Shown: positions 1 to 9,487 of the stretch, one piece after another
Position numbering within the stretch: position 1 is the stretch's first letter
How the letters are laid out: each line of letters starts with the position of its first letter
Assembly (NCBI RefSeq): GCF_003123685.1
Contig: NZ_QCYJ01000132.1
Location: 62,001 to 126,000, forward strand
Direction: 5' to 3'
DNA from: Nocardia aurea
GTDB taxonomy: Bacteria > Actinomycetota > Actinomycetes > Mycobacteriales > Mycobacteriaceae
DNA: 64,000 nucleotides
The notes under the pieces: model-generated
What the model was told of the DNA's origin: nothing
Databases searched by the model: none
The model's input: only the letters and a program-made list of their open reading frames with translations
Made by a program: the position numbers and the translations under genes

Positions 1-648
1 AGAAACCACGATCGGTTCTGCGCCGTGCAACGCCTCAATCATGACCAGTGACGCCCCGCGTTCCTGACACTCCACAAGGCGGTCGAAGAAGTCCGGCCAG
101 TGCCCGAAGCCAGCCGATCCCATGATTCGCAGAGTCTGGCTGCCGGGATCGATGGTCAGGATCTGCACAGCTGCAACCGCATCGGTCTGCAGGACTTCCT
201 CGGCCAATGCGTCCAAGGTGGCTGCCAGAGACCCTTGAGAGGCGAGCTTGGCCGCGCTGCGCGCGATCGCCGCCACCCGCCGCTGCCGGTGTCGCTCGTC
301 GGTCACATCCCGGAAAGCGGCGACCACTCCCTCGCCTTTGGTGAGCGAATGCACTCGAAATGCAAGATCGCGCAGCCGCCCTTGCGAGTCCTCCCATGCC
401 GCGATCCGTTCGGAGTCGTACTCGAAGAGGCCGGTGTCGCTCGCGCTGCTCGTTTCCGACGCGGGGAACGGTGACGGCGTGCCGACCAACAGATCCACGG
501 CGCGTCCCAGAAGCCGGGCGCCTGCGGCGTTGACCCACGAGAATGTGCCTTCGGATTTGATAACCGCGAGTCCGTACGGGGCCAGCCGGCCAGCGTCGCG
601 CTCGGACCGGATCGCCTCCTCGAGCAGGCTTGTTCCTGGATGGTTCAT
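1..648 (-). CDS. PAS/GAF sensor protein, N-terminal part (runs off the window)
   Basis: An open frame of 216 codons runs leftwards from an ATG at 648 and leaves the window without a stop. The ATG overlaps the stop of the upstream LuxR-type gene (ATGA), so the two are translationally coupled. Residues about 15-75 read like a PAS fold (APYGLAVIKSEGTFSWVNAA and on), followed by a PAC-like stretch ending in FRDVTDERHRQRR, typical of the end of a PAS/PAC unit. From about residue 110 a GAF-like domain begins (LAEEVLQTDAVAAVQILTID). The family is usually a cytoplasmic sensor histidine kinase or phosphatase; the catalytic domain is outside the window, so kinase is an inference. It could partner the receiver-only regulator at 12.2-12.6 kb. 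Confidence 0.8.
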   Translation of the reverse strand, partial: MNHPGTSLLEEAIRSERDAGRLAPYGLAVIKSEGTFSWVNAAGARLLGRAVDLLVGTPSPFPASETSSASDTGLFEYDSERIAAWEDSQGRLRDLAFRVHSLTKGEGVVAAFRDVTDERHRQRRVAAIARSAAKLASQGSLAATLDALAEEVLQTDAVAAVQILTIDPGSQTLRIMGSAGFGHWPDFFDRLVECQERGASLVMIEALHGAEPIVVS

Positions 649-2978
649 GTCTTAGCTCCGTGCGTCTGCGCCTCGTGCTGTGCCATCCACACTGCTACCT
701 GTGCACGGGAGTCGACACCGATCTTGGCGAAAACCCGTTCGATGTGGCCTTCGACGGTTCGAGGGGACAGCACCAAGCGGGCCGCGATCGCTTTGTTGGT
801 CAATCCTTCGGTGATGAGCTGGGCGACCTCACGCTCCCTCCGGGTCAACCGTGGGCCCGATGCAGTGTCGGTTGGAGCCATCGGAGTATCACTGATCCCG
901 GCGATCTCGAGTGGTCGCGCCCGGCCCACATCGTGGAGCTCGTCGAAGCGAGGACCTCCCAATGCCTTGATTGCTGCGTCGCGGCAGGCCGTGGAATGGC
1001 CGGAGAAGAGTGGGCCGAAGGCGTTGATCGTGGTGCCGAAGGAAGTCCACAATGCGCTGGCTGCGCCGAGCAGGCGCGCCGCGTTCTCGAATTCGGTCTG
1101 CGAGGCCGCGATCCATGCCAGCAACTCGACGCCCAGTACCGTACTGACATCATTGGCGTTGGGGGTGACCGCCAGTGCCTCGCGAATCACCCTCGGTTCC
1201 GCGACGGTTCCGGACTCCCCACCCGCGAGCCACTGATCGAGCGTTCGAGCCCACATCGCTTCCGATCGTGCCCAAAGCTCCCCGCGCTGTTCAGCGATGC
1301 CGATGGCATCCTCGCATGCGTTTTGAGCTCCAGCATGATCGCCGACATGAGAGAGGGCGACGCTGTACTGAAACAACCCCCACAACGTGGCAGCGGTGTC
1401 GCCGTGTCGGCGCATGCGAACCAGGGCGGCGTGAAAGAAGCGGACCGCTGCGGAGGCTCTGCCGCTGAACAGATTCGCGGTGCCGGACAGCAGGAGGGCG
1501 TACCCCTGGAGGTGATCGTTGCCGGAGGCACGCGCGATGAAGTCGCATTCGTGTAGCCAGCGCGCCGCCGCGGTGTGATCTCCTTGTAGAAGCGCGATCC
1601 ACGCGGCGACCCACAAGGCGTCTCCGCGCTCAACAGTCGAGTCTTCGACGCTGTCCAGTGCTTGATCAAAAAGGCGTCTTCCGGTGGAAAGAAACCCACC
1701 GAGTGTCCAGTGATAGCGAAGTGCGGACAGCAGGGCGAGGGCCGAGATCTGCTCGCCGGGGTCGGCCAACGACCAATCGAAGGCGGCGCCGAAGTTGTCT
1801 TGTTCGAGACGGAACCGGCGAAGGATCTCGGCTTGCTCGGGACCACACCAGTCGCGGCAGCCACGCTGGGCCAACGCCAGGAAGTAGTCGCGATGCTGCC
1901 TGCGCAGTCTCGCTTCGTCGCCGCTGCGTTCCAGCAACTCGCGCCCGTACTGCCGGATCGTTTCCAAGAGCCGGAAGCGAGGAGTGGGATGGTCGTGACG
2001 GGTGACCACGACCGACTTGGCCACAAGGTCGTCCAGTACGTCGAACATCTGCTCGGCGACGATGCCGTCGCCCGCGCAGATTCCCTCGGCCGCCCCGAGA
2101 TCGAAGTCCCCGGGAAATATCGACAGTCGGGCCCACAACAGCCGCTCCTGCTCCGTGCACAGGTGGTAGCTCCAGTCGATGAGTGCGCGCAAGGTCTGCT
2201 GGCGTGACAATGCGGCCGGATTTCCACGGCTGAGCAACTCGAACCGGTTGTCGAGTCGGTCGGCAACCTGCTGCACCGCCATCGAGCGTAGCCGCGTAGC
2301 AGCCAGTTCGATGGCGAGGGGCAACCCGTCCAGCCTCCGGCACAACCGCGCGATCGCTCGCCGATTGTTCTCGTCCACCTCAAATCCAGGCTGCACCGCG
2401 GAGGCGCGATCCACCAAGAGCACGACCGCTTCGAACTTGGAAAGGAACTCGGTTGCTGGTGTGTGCTCCACTGAGGGCACCGGGAAAGGCTGGACTACCA
2501 GCACTCGCTCGCCCGGAAGGTTCAGCGGCTGGCGGCTGGTACAGAGAATGTGGAGGCGCTGCGAGCGACGAAGCAGGCAATCGACCAGCTCCGCGCACGC
2601 GACGAGTAGATGTTCGCAGTTGTCGAGAATCATCAGTAACTGGCGACTGGCCAGATGGTCGGCCAACTGCTCCTTGGCGAGGCGCACCGATTGATCCTTG
2701 ATCTGCAACGCGTCGGCGACGGTGTCGGGCACCCGCTGAGCGTCCTGCAGGGCTGCGAGTTCGACCAGCCACACACCATCGGGAAATGCTCGACGTGCGA
2801 GAGTGCCCGCTTGGATCGCCAGCCGGGATTTACCGACGCCGCCAGGTCCGGTCAGCGTCAGCAACCGGCCGCCTTCCATCAAACGTCGCACTTCGGCGAG
2901 TTCACCGTGTCGCCCCACAAAACTGCTCACCAGATTGGGCACATTGCCAGCGGAGCGCGAAGCCCTTTGATCGTCCAT
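645..2978 (-). CDS. LuxR-family regulator with N-terminal ATPase (LAL/MalT-like architecture)
   Basis: A 777-residue protein. Residues 44-51 are a Walker A loop (GPGGVGKS) in an NB-ARC/STAND-like ATPase, with LLMILDNCEHL as Walker B. A TPR-like helical middle follows. The last 65 or so residues are a LuxR helix-turn-helix (LTRREREVAQLITEGLTNKA, then TVEGHIERVFAKIG). The frame is open further upstream to 3089, but homologous sequence starts at VSSFVGRHGEL, so I chose the ATG at 2978 even though its ribosome site is weak. It is divergent from the aldehyde dehydrogenase-P450 operon, with a conserved 28-bp element between them, so it probably controls that operon. What it senses is unknown. It is coupled to the PAS/GAF sensor downstream. 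Confidence 0.88.
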   Translation of the reverse strand: MDDQRASRSAGNVPNLVSSFVGRHGELAEVRRLMEGGRLLTLTGPGGVGKSRLAIQAGTLARRAFPDGVWLVELAALQDAQRVPDTVADALQIKDQSVRLAKEQLADHLASRQLLMILDNCEHLLVACAELVDCLLRRSQRLHILCTSRQPLNLPGERVLVVQPFPVPSVEHTPATEFLSKFEAVVLLVDRASAVQPGFEVDENNRRAIARLCRRLDGLPLAIELAATRLRSMAVQQVADRLDNRFELLSRGNPAALSRQQTLRALIDWSYHLCTEQERLLWARLSIFPGDFDLGAAEGICAGDGIVAEQMFDVLDDLVAKSVVVTRHDHPTPRFRLLETIRQYGRELLERSGDEARLRRQHRDYFLALAQRGCRDWCGPEQAEILRRFRLEQDNFGAAFDWSLADPGEQISALALLSALRYHWTLGGFLSTGRRLFDQALDSVEDSTVERGDALWVAAWIALLQGDHTAAARWLHECDFIARASGNDHLQGYALLLSGTANLFSGRASAAVRFFHAALVRMRRHGDTAATLWGLFQYSVALSHVGDHAGAQNACEDAIGIAEQRGELWARSEAMWARTLDQWLAGGESGTVAEPRVIREALAVTPNANDVSTVLGVELLAWIAASQTEFENAARLLGAASALWTSFGTTINAFGPLFSGHSTACRDAAIKALGGPRFDELHDVGRARPLEIAGISDTPMAPTDTASGPRLTRREREVAQLITEGLTNKAIAARLVLSPRTVEGHIERVFAKIGVDSRAQVAVWMAQHEAQTHGAKT

Positions 2979-3110
2979 CAGAGGCCCAGCTTGGCAGCTC
3001 GCGGCGAATCGAAAGCGGAGTTTGCCACCTAAGCAACGAAAACGCGACGAATGACTTAGTCCATATTGACCTTTTGTCCGCCCGTCCACCCGGCCGAGGG
3101 CTGGGAGTGT

Positions 3111-3160
3111 CTACCCGCGGAAGCGGTCGGGTAGTGGACCCGGGTGTTTTCCCCCTAACC
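3111..3160 (+). promoter_or_regulatory. Copy C of a three-copy 28-bp promoter element, in front of the aldehyde dehydrogenase operon
   Basis: Positions 3129-3156 fit GGGTAG-N6-YGGGTR-N-TTYN-CCCCT, the same pattern and spacing as 16859-16886 and 19225-19252. In addition CTACCCG (3111-3117) and CGGGTAG (3128-3134) form a 7-bp inverted repeat with a 10-bp spacer. The ATG of the first operon gene is about 65 bp downstream. The two GGGTA half-sites are 13 bp apart. It is probably the operator of the divergent LuxR-type regulator; that assignment is inference. Confidence 0.65.
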
Positions 3161-3220
3161 GGAGTGCCAGGCAGAGATGACACGGTCGCTGTGACGCACA
3201 CCACGAGTAGAGGGACGACG

Positions 3221-4702
3221 ATGACCTCCATAGCAAATCCTCCTGCCGAGGCCACTACGGCCACGGCGATCCGACCAGGGCAGCTCTTCATCGGAGGCGC
3301 ATGGGAGACGGTGCCGGATCGGCGTCGACCGGTAATCGACCCGGCGACCGGCTCTGAGATTTCGACAATCGCCGAAGCCGACGCCGATGATGTCGCGCGC
3401 GCGGTTCGGGCAGCCCGGCAGGCGTTCGACGCTGGATCCTGGTGCGGGCTGCCCGGTCGGGCACGCGGTCGAGTGCTGCTCGCCGCAGCCGCGCTTGTCC
3501 GGGAGCACCGAGAAGAGCTCGCCCGCCTGGAGTCCCTCGACACCGGCAAGCCGATCATGTTCAGCCGAATGATCGACGTCGACACCACGGCACAGATGTT
3601 CGAGTACTACGGCTCCCTGGCCGCCTCGATCGAAGGGTCGGTGCGGTCGACTGCCGCCCCGATGATGGCCTACACCCGCCGTGAAGCGTTAGGCGTGGTC
3701 GCCGCAATCACGCCGTTCAACTTCCCGCTGGTGCTCTCCGTTTCCAAGATCGCACCAGCATTGGCGGCTGGCAACACCGTCGTGCACAAGCCGTCGGAGG
3801 AGACCTCCCTGACCGCGCTACGCATGGCGGACCTGCTCACCGAGGCCGGTGTGCCAGCCGGAGTCTTCAACGTGATCACCGGCGGCAGCGAGGCCGGGCG
3901 CGCGTTGACCGAGGCGCCCGGCGTCGACAAAGTCGCCTTCACAGGCTCGACGGCCGTCGGTCGCGCTATTGCCGCCGCTGCAGGTCAGAACCTGCAGCAC
4001 GTGACTGTCGAGTTGGGCGGCAAGAGTGCCAACATCGTCTTCGCCGATGCCGACGTTCACCAGGCAGTCACCACCGCGATCAACGGCTTCGTCTACAACA
4101 CCGGGCAGTTCTGCATGGCAGGTAGCCGCCTGCTCGTCGAGCGCCCGATCTACGACCAGGTTGTCGAAGCGATCGCGGCGGCGGCCGAGCATGTGCCGGT
4201 TGGTGATCCCCTCGACGAGGGCACGGTCATCGGCCCGATGACCGGGCCCCGGCATCTCGAGAAGGTCCGGGCATTCCTGCGCCGTGCCGCCGAGGACGAA
4301 GTACGGGTACTGGGTCCGGGTGCCTCGTGGGAATCGGACACCGCCGGCTATTTCGCCCGCCCGACGGTGCTGGCCGATGTCGCCCAGGACTCGCCGTTCG
4401 TACAGGAGGAGATCTTCGGTCCGGTGTTGACGGTGCAGCCCTTCGACACCGAGGAGGAGGCGATCAGGCTGGCCAACGACACGCCCTACGGCCTGGCTGC
4501 CGGCATCCAGACCGCCGATGTGACGCGCGCTCACCGTGTCGCCGCTGCCCTGCAGGCCGGCCTGGTCTGGGTCAACGGCTGGGGCGTGCTCGATGTAGCG
4601 ATGCCGATCGGCGGCTACAAGGCCTCCGGCTACGGACGCGAGTGCGGGCCAGAGGGGCTCGATGAATACCTGCAGACCAAGTCCGTACTGATCAGCCTGT
4701 AG
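3221..4702 (+). CDS. NAD(P)-dependent aldehyde dehydrogenase (geranial-type candidate)
   Basis: 493 residues, the normal length for the ALDH superfamily. The general-base Glu is E264 in VTVELGGKSAN and the catalytic Cys is C298 in NTGQFCMAGSR. The NAD-fold sequence AFTGSTAVGRAI and the C-terminal EEIFGPVLTV are in place. The frame is open upstream, but the ATG at 3221 has an AGAGGGA ribosome site 5 bp before it and the alignment begins here. It oxidises an aldehyde to a carboxylate in the cytoplasm. As first gene of an operon with ferredoxin, P450, alcohol dehydrogenase and an Ldi-family protein, it most likely handles the aldehyde made by that alcohol dehydrogenase, by analogy with GeoB in monoterpene degraders. 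The substrate is inferred, not read from the sequence. Confidence 0.9.
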   Translation: MTSIANPPAEATTATAIRPGQLFIGGAWETVPDRRRPVIDPATGSEISTIAEADADDVARAVRAARQAFDAGSWCGLPGRARGRVLLAAAALVREHREELARLESLDTGKPIMFSRMIDVDTTAQMFEYYGSLAASIEGSVRSTAAPMMAYTRREALGVVAAITPFNFPLVLSVSKIAPALAAGNTVVHKPSEETSLTALRMADLLTEAGVPAGVFNVITGGSEAGRALTEAPGVDKVAFTGSTAVGRAIAAAAGQNLQHVTVELGGKSANIVFADADVHQAVTTAINGFVYNTGQFCMAGSRLLVERPIYDQVVEAIAAAAEHVPVGDPLDEGTVIGPMTGPRHLEKVRAFLRRAAEDEVRVLGPGASWESDTAGYFARPTVLADVAQDSPFVQEEIFGPVLTVQPFDTEEEAIRLANDTPYGLAAGIQTADVTRAHRVAAALQAGLVWVNGWGVLDVAMPIGGYKASGYGRECGPEGLDEYLQTKSVLISL

Positions 4703-4713
4703 GAGCGTTGCAG

Positions 4714-4902
4714 ATGCGAATCAACATCGATCAATCGTTGTGCGAAGGCTACGGGGTCTGTGTGCAGTCCGCCCCGGAAATCTTCGCACTCGACGATGAC
4801 GGCGACTCGGTTGTCCTCAGTCCACACGTCGCCGGCGAGCTGGAGAGCAGCGCCGTACTCGCCGAGCGATCCTGCCCGATGCACGCCGTCCGCCTCGGCT
4901 GA
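4714..4902 (+). CDS. 3Fe-4S ferredoxin, redox partner of the adjacent P450
   Basis: 62 residues, the usual size of actinobacterial P450-linked single-cluster ferredoxins. The cluster ligands are the two Cys in CEGYGVC and the Cys in RSCPMHAV; the position that is a fourth Cys in 4Fe-4S proteins is Tyr here, consistent with a 3Fe-4S cluster. I chose the ATG at 4714 because AGGAG at 4701-4705 sits 8 bp before it; an in-frame TTG at 4708 is too close to that site. The stop of the aldehyde dehydrogenase overlaps this ribosome site. It delivers electrons to the P450 that starts 27 bp downstream. No reductase gene lies in this operon. Confidence 0.92.
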   Translation: MRINIDQSLCEGYGVCVQSAPEIFALDDDGDSVVLSPHVAGELESSAVLAERSCPMHAVRLG

Positions 4903-4929
4903 ACTACTCCTTCCGAAAGGAAAACAACG

Positions 4930-6123
4930 GTGACCACTACCGAAACCTCCACCTCCGCTTTCGAGACCGACATCGATCTCTTCTCCGACGAGGTGCTACT
5001 CGATCCGTTCCCGCACTACAAGGCTCTGCGTGATGCGGGCCCGGTGGTGTACCTGTCCAAGTACGACCTCTACGGACTGTTCCGGTACGACCAGGTCCGG
5101 TGGGCGCTGGACAACTGGGAGATCTTCAGTTCGGCACAAGGCCCCGCCCTCAACCCGATCGCCAACGACGCGTGGAAGGACTCCATCCTGGCGATGGATC
5201 CGCCGAAGCATCGCCACATCCGCAAGGTTTTCGACGACGCGCTCCGGCCGAAGTTCATCCGACAGGTCGCCGGCGACATCGAGCAGCAGGCCGAGGACCT
5301 CGTCGAGCGACTTCTCGAGCGTGGTGAGTTCGACGGTGTCACCGACTTCGCGCGCACGCTGCCGGTGAACATCGTGATGGACCTGGTCGGTTTCCCACGA
5401 GACGAGGGCCGGGACAAGATACTGGACTGGGCGGTCAACAGCTTCAACTTCGCCGGCCCTCTCGGACAGCGCCAGACCGACTCGCTCCCGGCCGCTCAGG
5501 CCCAGCTCGAATACCTCATCACCAATGCCCGACCGGAGAACCTGCTGCCCGACAGCTTCGGCAAGGTCGTCTACGACGCCGCGGCACGGGGCGAAATCAC
5601 CGAGAACGAAGCGGTCACGATGATGATCGGCTACGCCAACGCCGGCCTCGACACCACCATCAACGCCGTGGGCAGCACTCTCATGCTCTTCGCGCAGAAC
5701 CCGGACCAGTGGGAGGCGGTCCGCCAGGACCCGAAGCTGATCCCCAGCGCCTTCCTCGAAGGCATCCGGCTGGAGTCGCCCGCCCAATTCTTCTCCCGGG
5801 TGACCACCCGCGATGTCGACGTCGACGGCACGGTCATCCCGAAGGGTGCACGCGTGGTGCACTCCTACGGCTCGGCCAACCGCGACGAGCGGCACTACCC
5901 CGACCCGGATCGATTCGATGTCCGACGCAACCCGGTTGACACCGTCGCCTTCGACATCGGCGTGCACACCTGTCCCGGGCGCACTCTCGCCTCGATGGAA
6001 GGCCACGCCCTGTTCGGCGCGCTTGCCAAACGAGTCACCACCATCGAGCTGACCGGGGAGCCGACGCTGACCCCGAACAGCATCACCCGCGGCTTGGACT
6101 CCCTGCCGATCCGCATCCGCTGA
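4930..6123 (+). CDS. Cytochrome P450 monooxygenase
   Basis: 397 residues, soluble bacterial class. The oxygen-activation motif AGLDTT is at about 238-243, the ExxR motif is in LEGIRLESP, and the haem ligand is C348 in FDIGVHTCPGR. The start is GTG at 4930 with GAAAGGA 9 bp upstream. It inserts one oxygen atom into an organic substrate using electrons from the ferredoxin encoded just before it. With alcohol and aldehyde dehydrogenases in the same operon, the likely route is methyl hydroxylation or O-dealkylation followed by oxidation to the acid. I cannot place it in a named CYP family with confidence. A strong hairpin follows the stop codon. Confidence 0.93.
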   Translation: MTTTETSTSAFETDIDLFSDEVLLDPFPHYKALRDAGPVVYLSKYDLYGLFRYDQVRWALDNWEIFSSAQGPALNPIANDAWKDSILAMDPPKHRHIRKVFDDALRPKFIRQVAGDIEQQAEDLVERLLERGEFDGVTDFARTLPVNIVMDLVGFPRDEGRDKILDWAVNSFNFAGPLGQRQTDSLPAAQAQLEYLITNARPENLLPDSFGKVVYDAAARGEITENEAVTMMIGYANAGLDTTINAVGSTLMLFAQNPDQWEAVRQDPKLIPSAFLEGIRLESPAQFFSRVTTRDVDVDGTVIPKGARVVHSYGSANRDERHYPDPDRFDVRRNPVDTVAFDIGVHTCPGRTLASMEGHALFGALAKRVTTIELTGEPTLTPNSITRGLDSLPIRIR

Positions 6124-6133
6124 GATCCAGCTC

Positions 6134-6167
6134 ATCGTGAGCTCCGGTTTCAGCCGGAGCTCACGAT
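6134..6167 (+). terminator. Hairpin between P450 and alcohol dehydrogenase genes
   Basis: A perfect 14-bp inverted repeat (6134-6147 and 6154-6167) with a 6-base loop lies in the 72-bp gap after the P450. There is no T-run, so it may be an attenuator, processing site or partial terminator that lowers expression of the downstream alcohol dehydrogenase and Ldi genes relative to the P450. Confidence 0.6.
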
Positions 6168-6195
6168 CCCACTTCCAGATTCAACGAGGACAACG

Positions 6196-7314
6196 ATGCC
6201 CACCACCACGACAGCCGCAGTCATCGAATCCGCCGGCGAACAGTTCACCCTGCACGAAGTCGAACTCGACGACCTGCGCCCCGACGAGGTATTGGTCCGT
6301 ATGGTGGCAGCTGGGCTGTGCCACACCGATCTGAGCGTGCAGGCCGGCTACATCCCCTTCGCACTTCCCGGCATTCTCGGCCACGAAGGAGCAGGTGTCG
6401 TGACCGCGGTGGGAAGCGCGGTTACCCGCGTCGCCCCCGGTGACTCGGTCGCGCTGTCGTTCACCTCCTGCGGGGCCTGCCGTCACTGTCGCAGCGCCCA
6501 CCCCGCCTACTGCACCACATGGGTGCCGACGAACATGTTCAACGGCGGTGTGCGCGGTGACGGCAGCGCCACGGTACGGCGCGGTGGCACCGTCCTCGGG
6601 GGGCGGTTCTTCGGTCAATCGTCGTTCAGCGCCTCAGCTGTGGTCGATGAACGCAGCGTAGTGAAAGTTCCTGCGGACGTCCCGCTCGAACTCGTCGCAC
6701 CGCTCGGTTGCGGCATCCAGACCGGTGCAGGCACGGTGCTGAACATCCTGCGTCCGGAACCGGGAACAACCCTCGCGGTGTTCGGAACCGGCGCGGTCGG
6801 TCTCGCCGCGATCGCGGCCGCCGCCCTGAACCCGCTGGCCGCTGTAGTAGCCATCGACAGGGTCGGTTCCCGCCTGGATTTGGCGATGGAACTCGGCGCA
6901 TCCCATCGCATCGACGCCAGCAGCGAAGATGTGCCGAAAGCGCTCGACGAGATCACCGGCGGAGCCGGCCTGGACTACGCGATCGACACGACAGCGAACA
7001 TGGGCGTGCTCCGCACCGCGGTAGAAGCGCTCGGAACTTTCGGATCGTGTGCGGCTGTCGGCGCTGCCCCGGTGGGTACCGAGATCGTGCTCGACTACAC
7101 CGGCCTGCTGGTGGGGCGATCGATCATCGGAGTCACCGAGGGCGATTCCGACCCGGAGACCTTCATCCCCTTGCTGGTCGAGCTCTACCGGCAGGGAAGG
7201 CTGCCGCTGGACAAGCTCGTGAAGACCTACCCGTTCGCCGAGATCAATCAGGCGGCTGCGGACGCCCGAGACGGTTCGACCATCAAGCCGGTCCTGCTCT
7301 TCGGGGAAGCGTGA
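6196..7314 (+). CDS. Zinc-dependent alcohol dehydrogenase (MDR family, aryl/allylic alcohol type)
   Basis: 372 residues. The catalytic zinc site is shown by GLCHTDL and GHEGAGVV near the N-terminus. A structural-zinc loop CGACRHC followed by a further Cys in AYC is present. The Rossmann glycine motif is FGTGAVGLAAI, followed by an acidic IDR that favours NAD. This is the subfamily of benzyl-alcohol and geraniol dehydrogenases (GeoA-like). It interconverts a primary alcohol and its aldehyde, feeding the aldehyde dehydrogenase upstream. It lies 8 bp before the next gene, which has a GTG start. The substrate geraniol or another terpene or aryl alcohol is inferred from neighbours. Confidence 0.9.
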   Translation: MPTTTTAAVIESAGEQFTLHEVELDDLRPDEVLVRMVAAGLCHTDLSVQAGYIPFALPGILGHEGAGVVTAVGSAVTRVAPGDSVALSFTSCGACRHCRSAHPAYCTTWVPTNMFNGGVRGDGSATVRRGGTVLGGRFFGQSSFSASAVVDERSVVKVPADVPLELVAPLGCGIQTGAGTVLNILRPEPGTTLAVFGTGAVGLAAIAAAALNPLAAVVAIDRVGSRLDLAMELGASHRIDASSEDVPKALDEITGGAGLDYAIDTTANMGVLRTAVEALGTFGSCAAVGAAPVGTEIVLDYTGLLVGRSIIGVTEGDSDPETFIPLLVELYRQGRLPLDKLVKTYPFAEINQAAADARDGSTIKPVLLFGEA

Positions 7315-7321
7315 GTAGCTG

Positions 7322-9487
7322 GTGAGACATCGTACGGATAGAGAGATCGCCAGTACTGCCGATGCACTGGTCGGTCTGGTGCAGGCCGCTGCCGGAGCTG
7401 TTGGCGAGCACGGGTGGGACGCTGTCGACGAAGCGCTGTCCGCACTCCGGAGGCAGCCGGGACACCGGCCTGTGGAGCTGAAAGCCGTGTTCGCGGTCGT
7501 TGACCGTTTGTCCTCCAGCGCGTGGGTTCCGGTGGTCGCGCCACTGCTCACCACCCTGTTGGCCGGGATGAAGCACCCGGAGATCGACAAACAGCACTGG
7601 GCCGACCGGATGTTCGAGCGTTCGCTGGAGATCCCGATCGCAGACCACGCGACTGGGCCGATGTCGCGGGCCCGCCAGCGGCGCCTGCTGGCGGTGCTGG
7701 GAAGCACCCAGGCCGTCGGCCTGCTGGCGGCAGCCAGCTCGGCTCCACCATGGAAAAAGGCCTTTGCGACCGGCATGATGCTGCCTGGCGTGGGATTCCT
7801 GCAGACCCGCGACCACGGCAGATTCGCTGCAACCCTGGTCGCCTTCGCCTTCAGCCTGCTCCTGTGGTTCGGGGCCGGAGGCATGGCACTGCCTCCGCTC
7901 GTCTGGGTGACGGCGGCCGCGCTCGCGGCCAAGCGCGCTGCGGGCGGGAGACCGTTGCGGGCCGGTGTCCCGTGGGGAGTTGCCGCAGCGGTGCTGCTCG
8001 TAGGGATTGAACAGCTCCGTCTGCGTCGCCGCACTCACGCGGCCCAGGTCGAACAGGCTCGCGCGGCGAACACTCTGCTGGCGCAGGCGACACCGCCACT
8101 ACGTGGAGACGCCAGGCCAGCCGTTCATGCCGCTGGCGAGCTCGGCCTCGAAGAACTGGCGCTGACCAGGCGGTTCGTGGACATGGCGTTCCAGGAGCCG
8201 GGAGACTGGTCGAACTGGACCGTGATCGACCAATTTCAGCCCGCGGCGCTGAGATATCAGATCGACGCGATGATCAACGCACTGGCCCTGCAGCGTTACA
8301 GCCGGAACCCCTCGGCGACAGCCTATTTGGACGAGGCGCAACGCCGGCTCATCGAGCGTTACCAGCAGAAGAAAGTCTGGGGGTATTGGGCGCTCGAAAA
8401 CCTCTGGGGCAACCTCGAATGGGATCCTGACCCTGGCAAGAAGCAGAACATCATGATGACCGGCTACTTCGCGCTGTCGCTCGGTCTCTACCAGACGGTG
8501 AGCGGGGATTTATCCCACAGCCATCCGGGTGCCATCGCCTTCGAATGGAGCCGCCGACGCCGGTACCAGTACAGCCTCGGCGAACTGTGCGCTGCACTCA
8601 CCGCGGACTATGTACGCTCGCCGTGGGGACTGGTGGTCTGTGAGCCGAATTGGATCTTCTCGCTCTGCAATCTCCGCGGCGGCACTGCCCTGCGAGTACA
8701 CGATCGGGTACACGGCACCAACTTCTGGGACCAGATCAAGGATGGCTACGTCCGGGGTTTCGAGCAGGAACTGGTCCGGCCCGACGGCATGGTCAACGCC
8801 TACCGGTCGAGCCGGGCAGGCTTCGGACAGCTCGGAGTCGTCTCGGCAACAGACCTCCGTCCACTACTGCCGCATGTCGCCGATCGGGGATACGTCCTAC
8901 TCCGCACGGCTTGTGGTGAGCCGGGCTCGCTACGGACACCGTTCGCCGACGAGGAGAGCTTGCTCGACCCCGGCAACTACTCCTTCCACCCGCTCACCGC
9001 GTACGCCGCGCTCATGGAGGAAGGACGTGAGGCTGGCGACGAAGAACTGTTCACCCGCAGCTTTGAGGAGCTGAAAGAGCGCGCCGCAGTGAGCATCGAC
9101 GAGCGCGGATGGTTGACCGTCGAGGGCGCCTCGATCCTGGCGCACACGCTCCTGGGTCGGGCGCTGTTCGGGCGCCAGGGCGGGTGGTTGGACTTGATCG
9201 AGAAGGGAATGCCCGAGACGTGGGCGACCGGCCCGATCCTTGAGTCGGTGCCCTACCCGCGGGTCATGATTGCGCGGGCGGTCAGCGACGGCGCGGATCT
9301 GAGCGTGGTCCTCCGATCAACCGACGCAGGATCCCGTGAGGAAATCGGATTGGCTCGCCTTCGCCCGGGCGGTCGATACACGGTGCACGGTGCTGTCGAG
9401 AGCGACGGAATCGCCGATGAGCAGGGACGGCTGACCCTTCTGGTCGACGTCGAAAGGCGCCGCGAGATCAGGGTGGTTCCGCAGTGA
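7322..9487 (+). CDS. Membrane-anchored linalool dehydratase/isomerase (Ldi) family protein
   Basis: 721 residues with a GTG start. Residues about 115-235 hold three or four hydrophobic segments (LLAVLGSTQAVGLLAAAS, LVAFAFSLLLWFGAGG, PLVWVTAAALAA, GVAAAVLLVGIEQL). After about residue 250 comes a soluble alpha-barrel-like domain with the motifs YWALENLWGNLEWDP and CEPNWIFSLCN. In that motif C440 and C449 are 9 residues apart, the same spacing as the two active-site Cys (171 and 180) I recall for the Castellaniella linalool dehydratase/isomerase. A membrane-anchored Ldi-like linalool isomerase is known from Thauera, so the architecture has precedent. Likely reaction: isomerisation or hydration of a tertiary or primary monoterpene alcohol. 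The alcohol and aldehyde dehydrogenases beside it fit geraniol oxidation. Confidence 0.75.
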   Translation: MRHRTDREIASTADALVGLVQAAAGAVGEHGWDAVDEALSALRRQPGHRPVELKAVFAVVDRLSSSAWVPVVAPLLTTLLAGMKHPEIDKQHWADRMFERSLEIPIADHATGPMSRARQRRLLAVLGSTQAVGLLAAASSAPPWKKAFATGMMLPGVGFLQTRDHGRFAATLVAFAFSLLLWFGAGGMALPPLVWVTAAALAAKRAAGGRPLRAGVPWGVAAAVLLVGIEQLRLRRRTHAAQVEQARAANTLLAQATPPLRGDARPAVHAAGELGLEELALTRRFVDMAFQEPGDWSNWTVIDQFQPAALRYQIDAMINALALQRYSRNPSATAYLDEAQRRLIERYQQKKVWGYWALENLWGNLEWDPDPGKKQNIMMTGYFALSLGLYQTVSGDLSHSHPGAIAFEWSRRRRYQYSLGELCAALTADYVRSPWGLVVCEPNWIFSLCNLRGGTALRVHDRVHGTNFWDQIKDGYVRGFEQELVRPDGMVNAYRSSRAGFGQLGVVSATDLRPLLPHVADRGYVLLRTACGEPGSLRTPFADEESLLDPGNYSFHPLTAYAALMEEGREAGDEELFTRSFEELKERAAVSIDERGWLTVEGASILAHTLLGRALFGRQGGWLDLIEKGMPETWATGPILESVPYPRVMIARAVSDGADLSVVLRSTDAGSREEIGLARLRPGGRYTVHGAVESDGIADEQGRLTLLVDVERRREIRVVPQ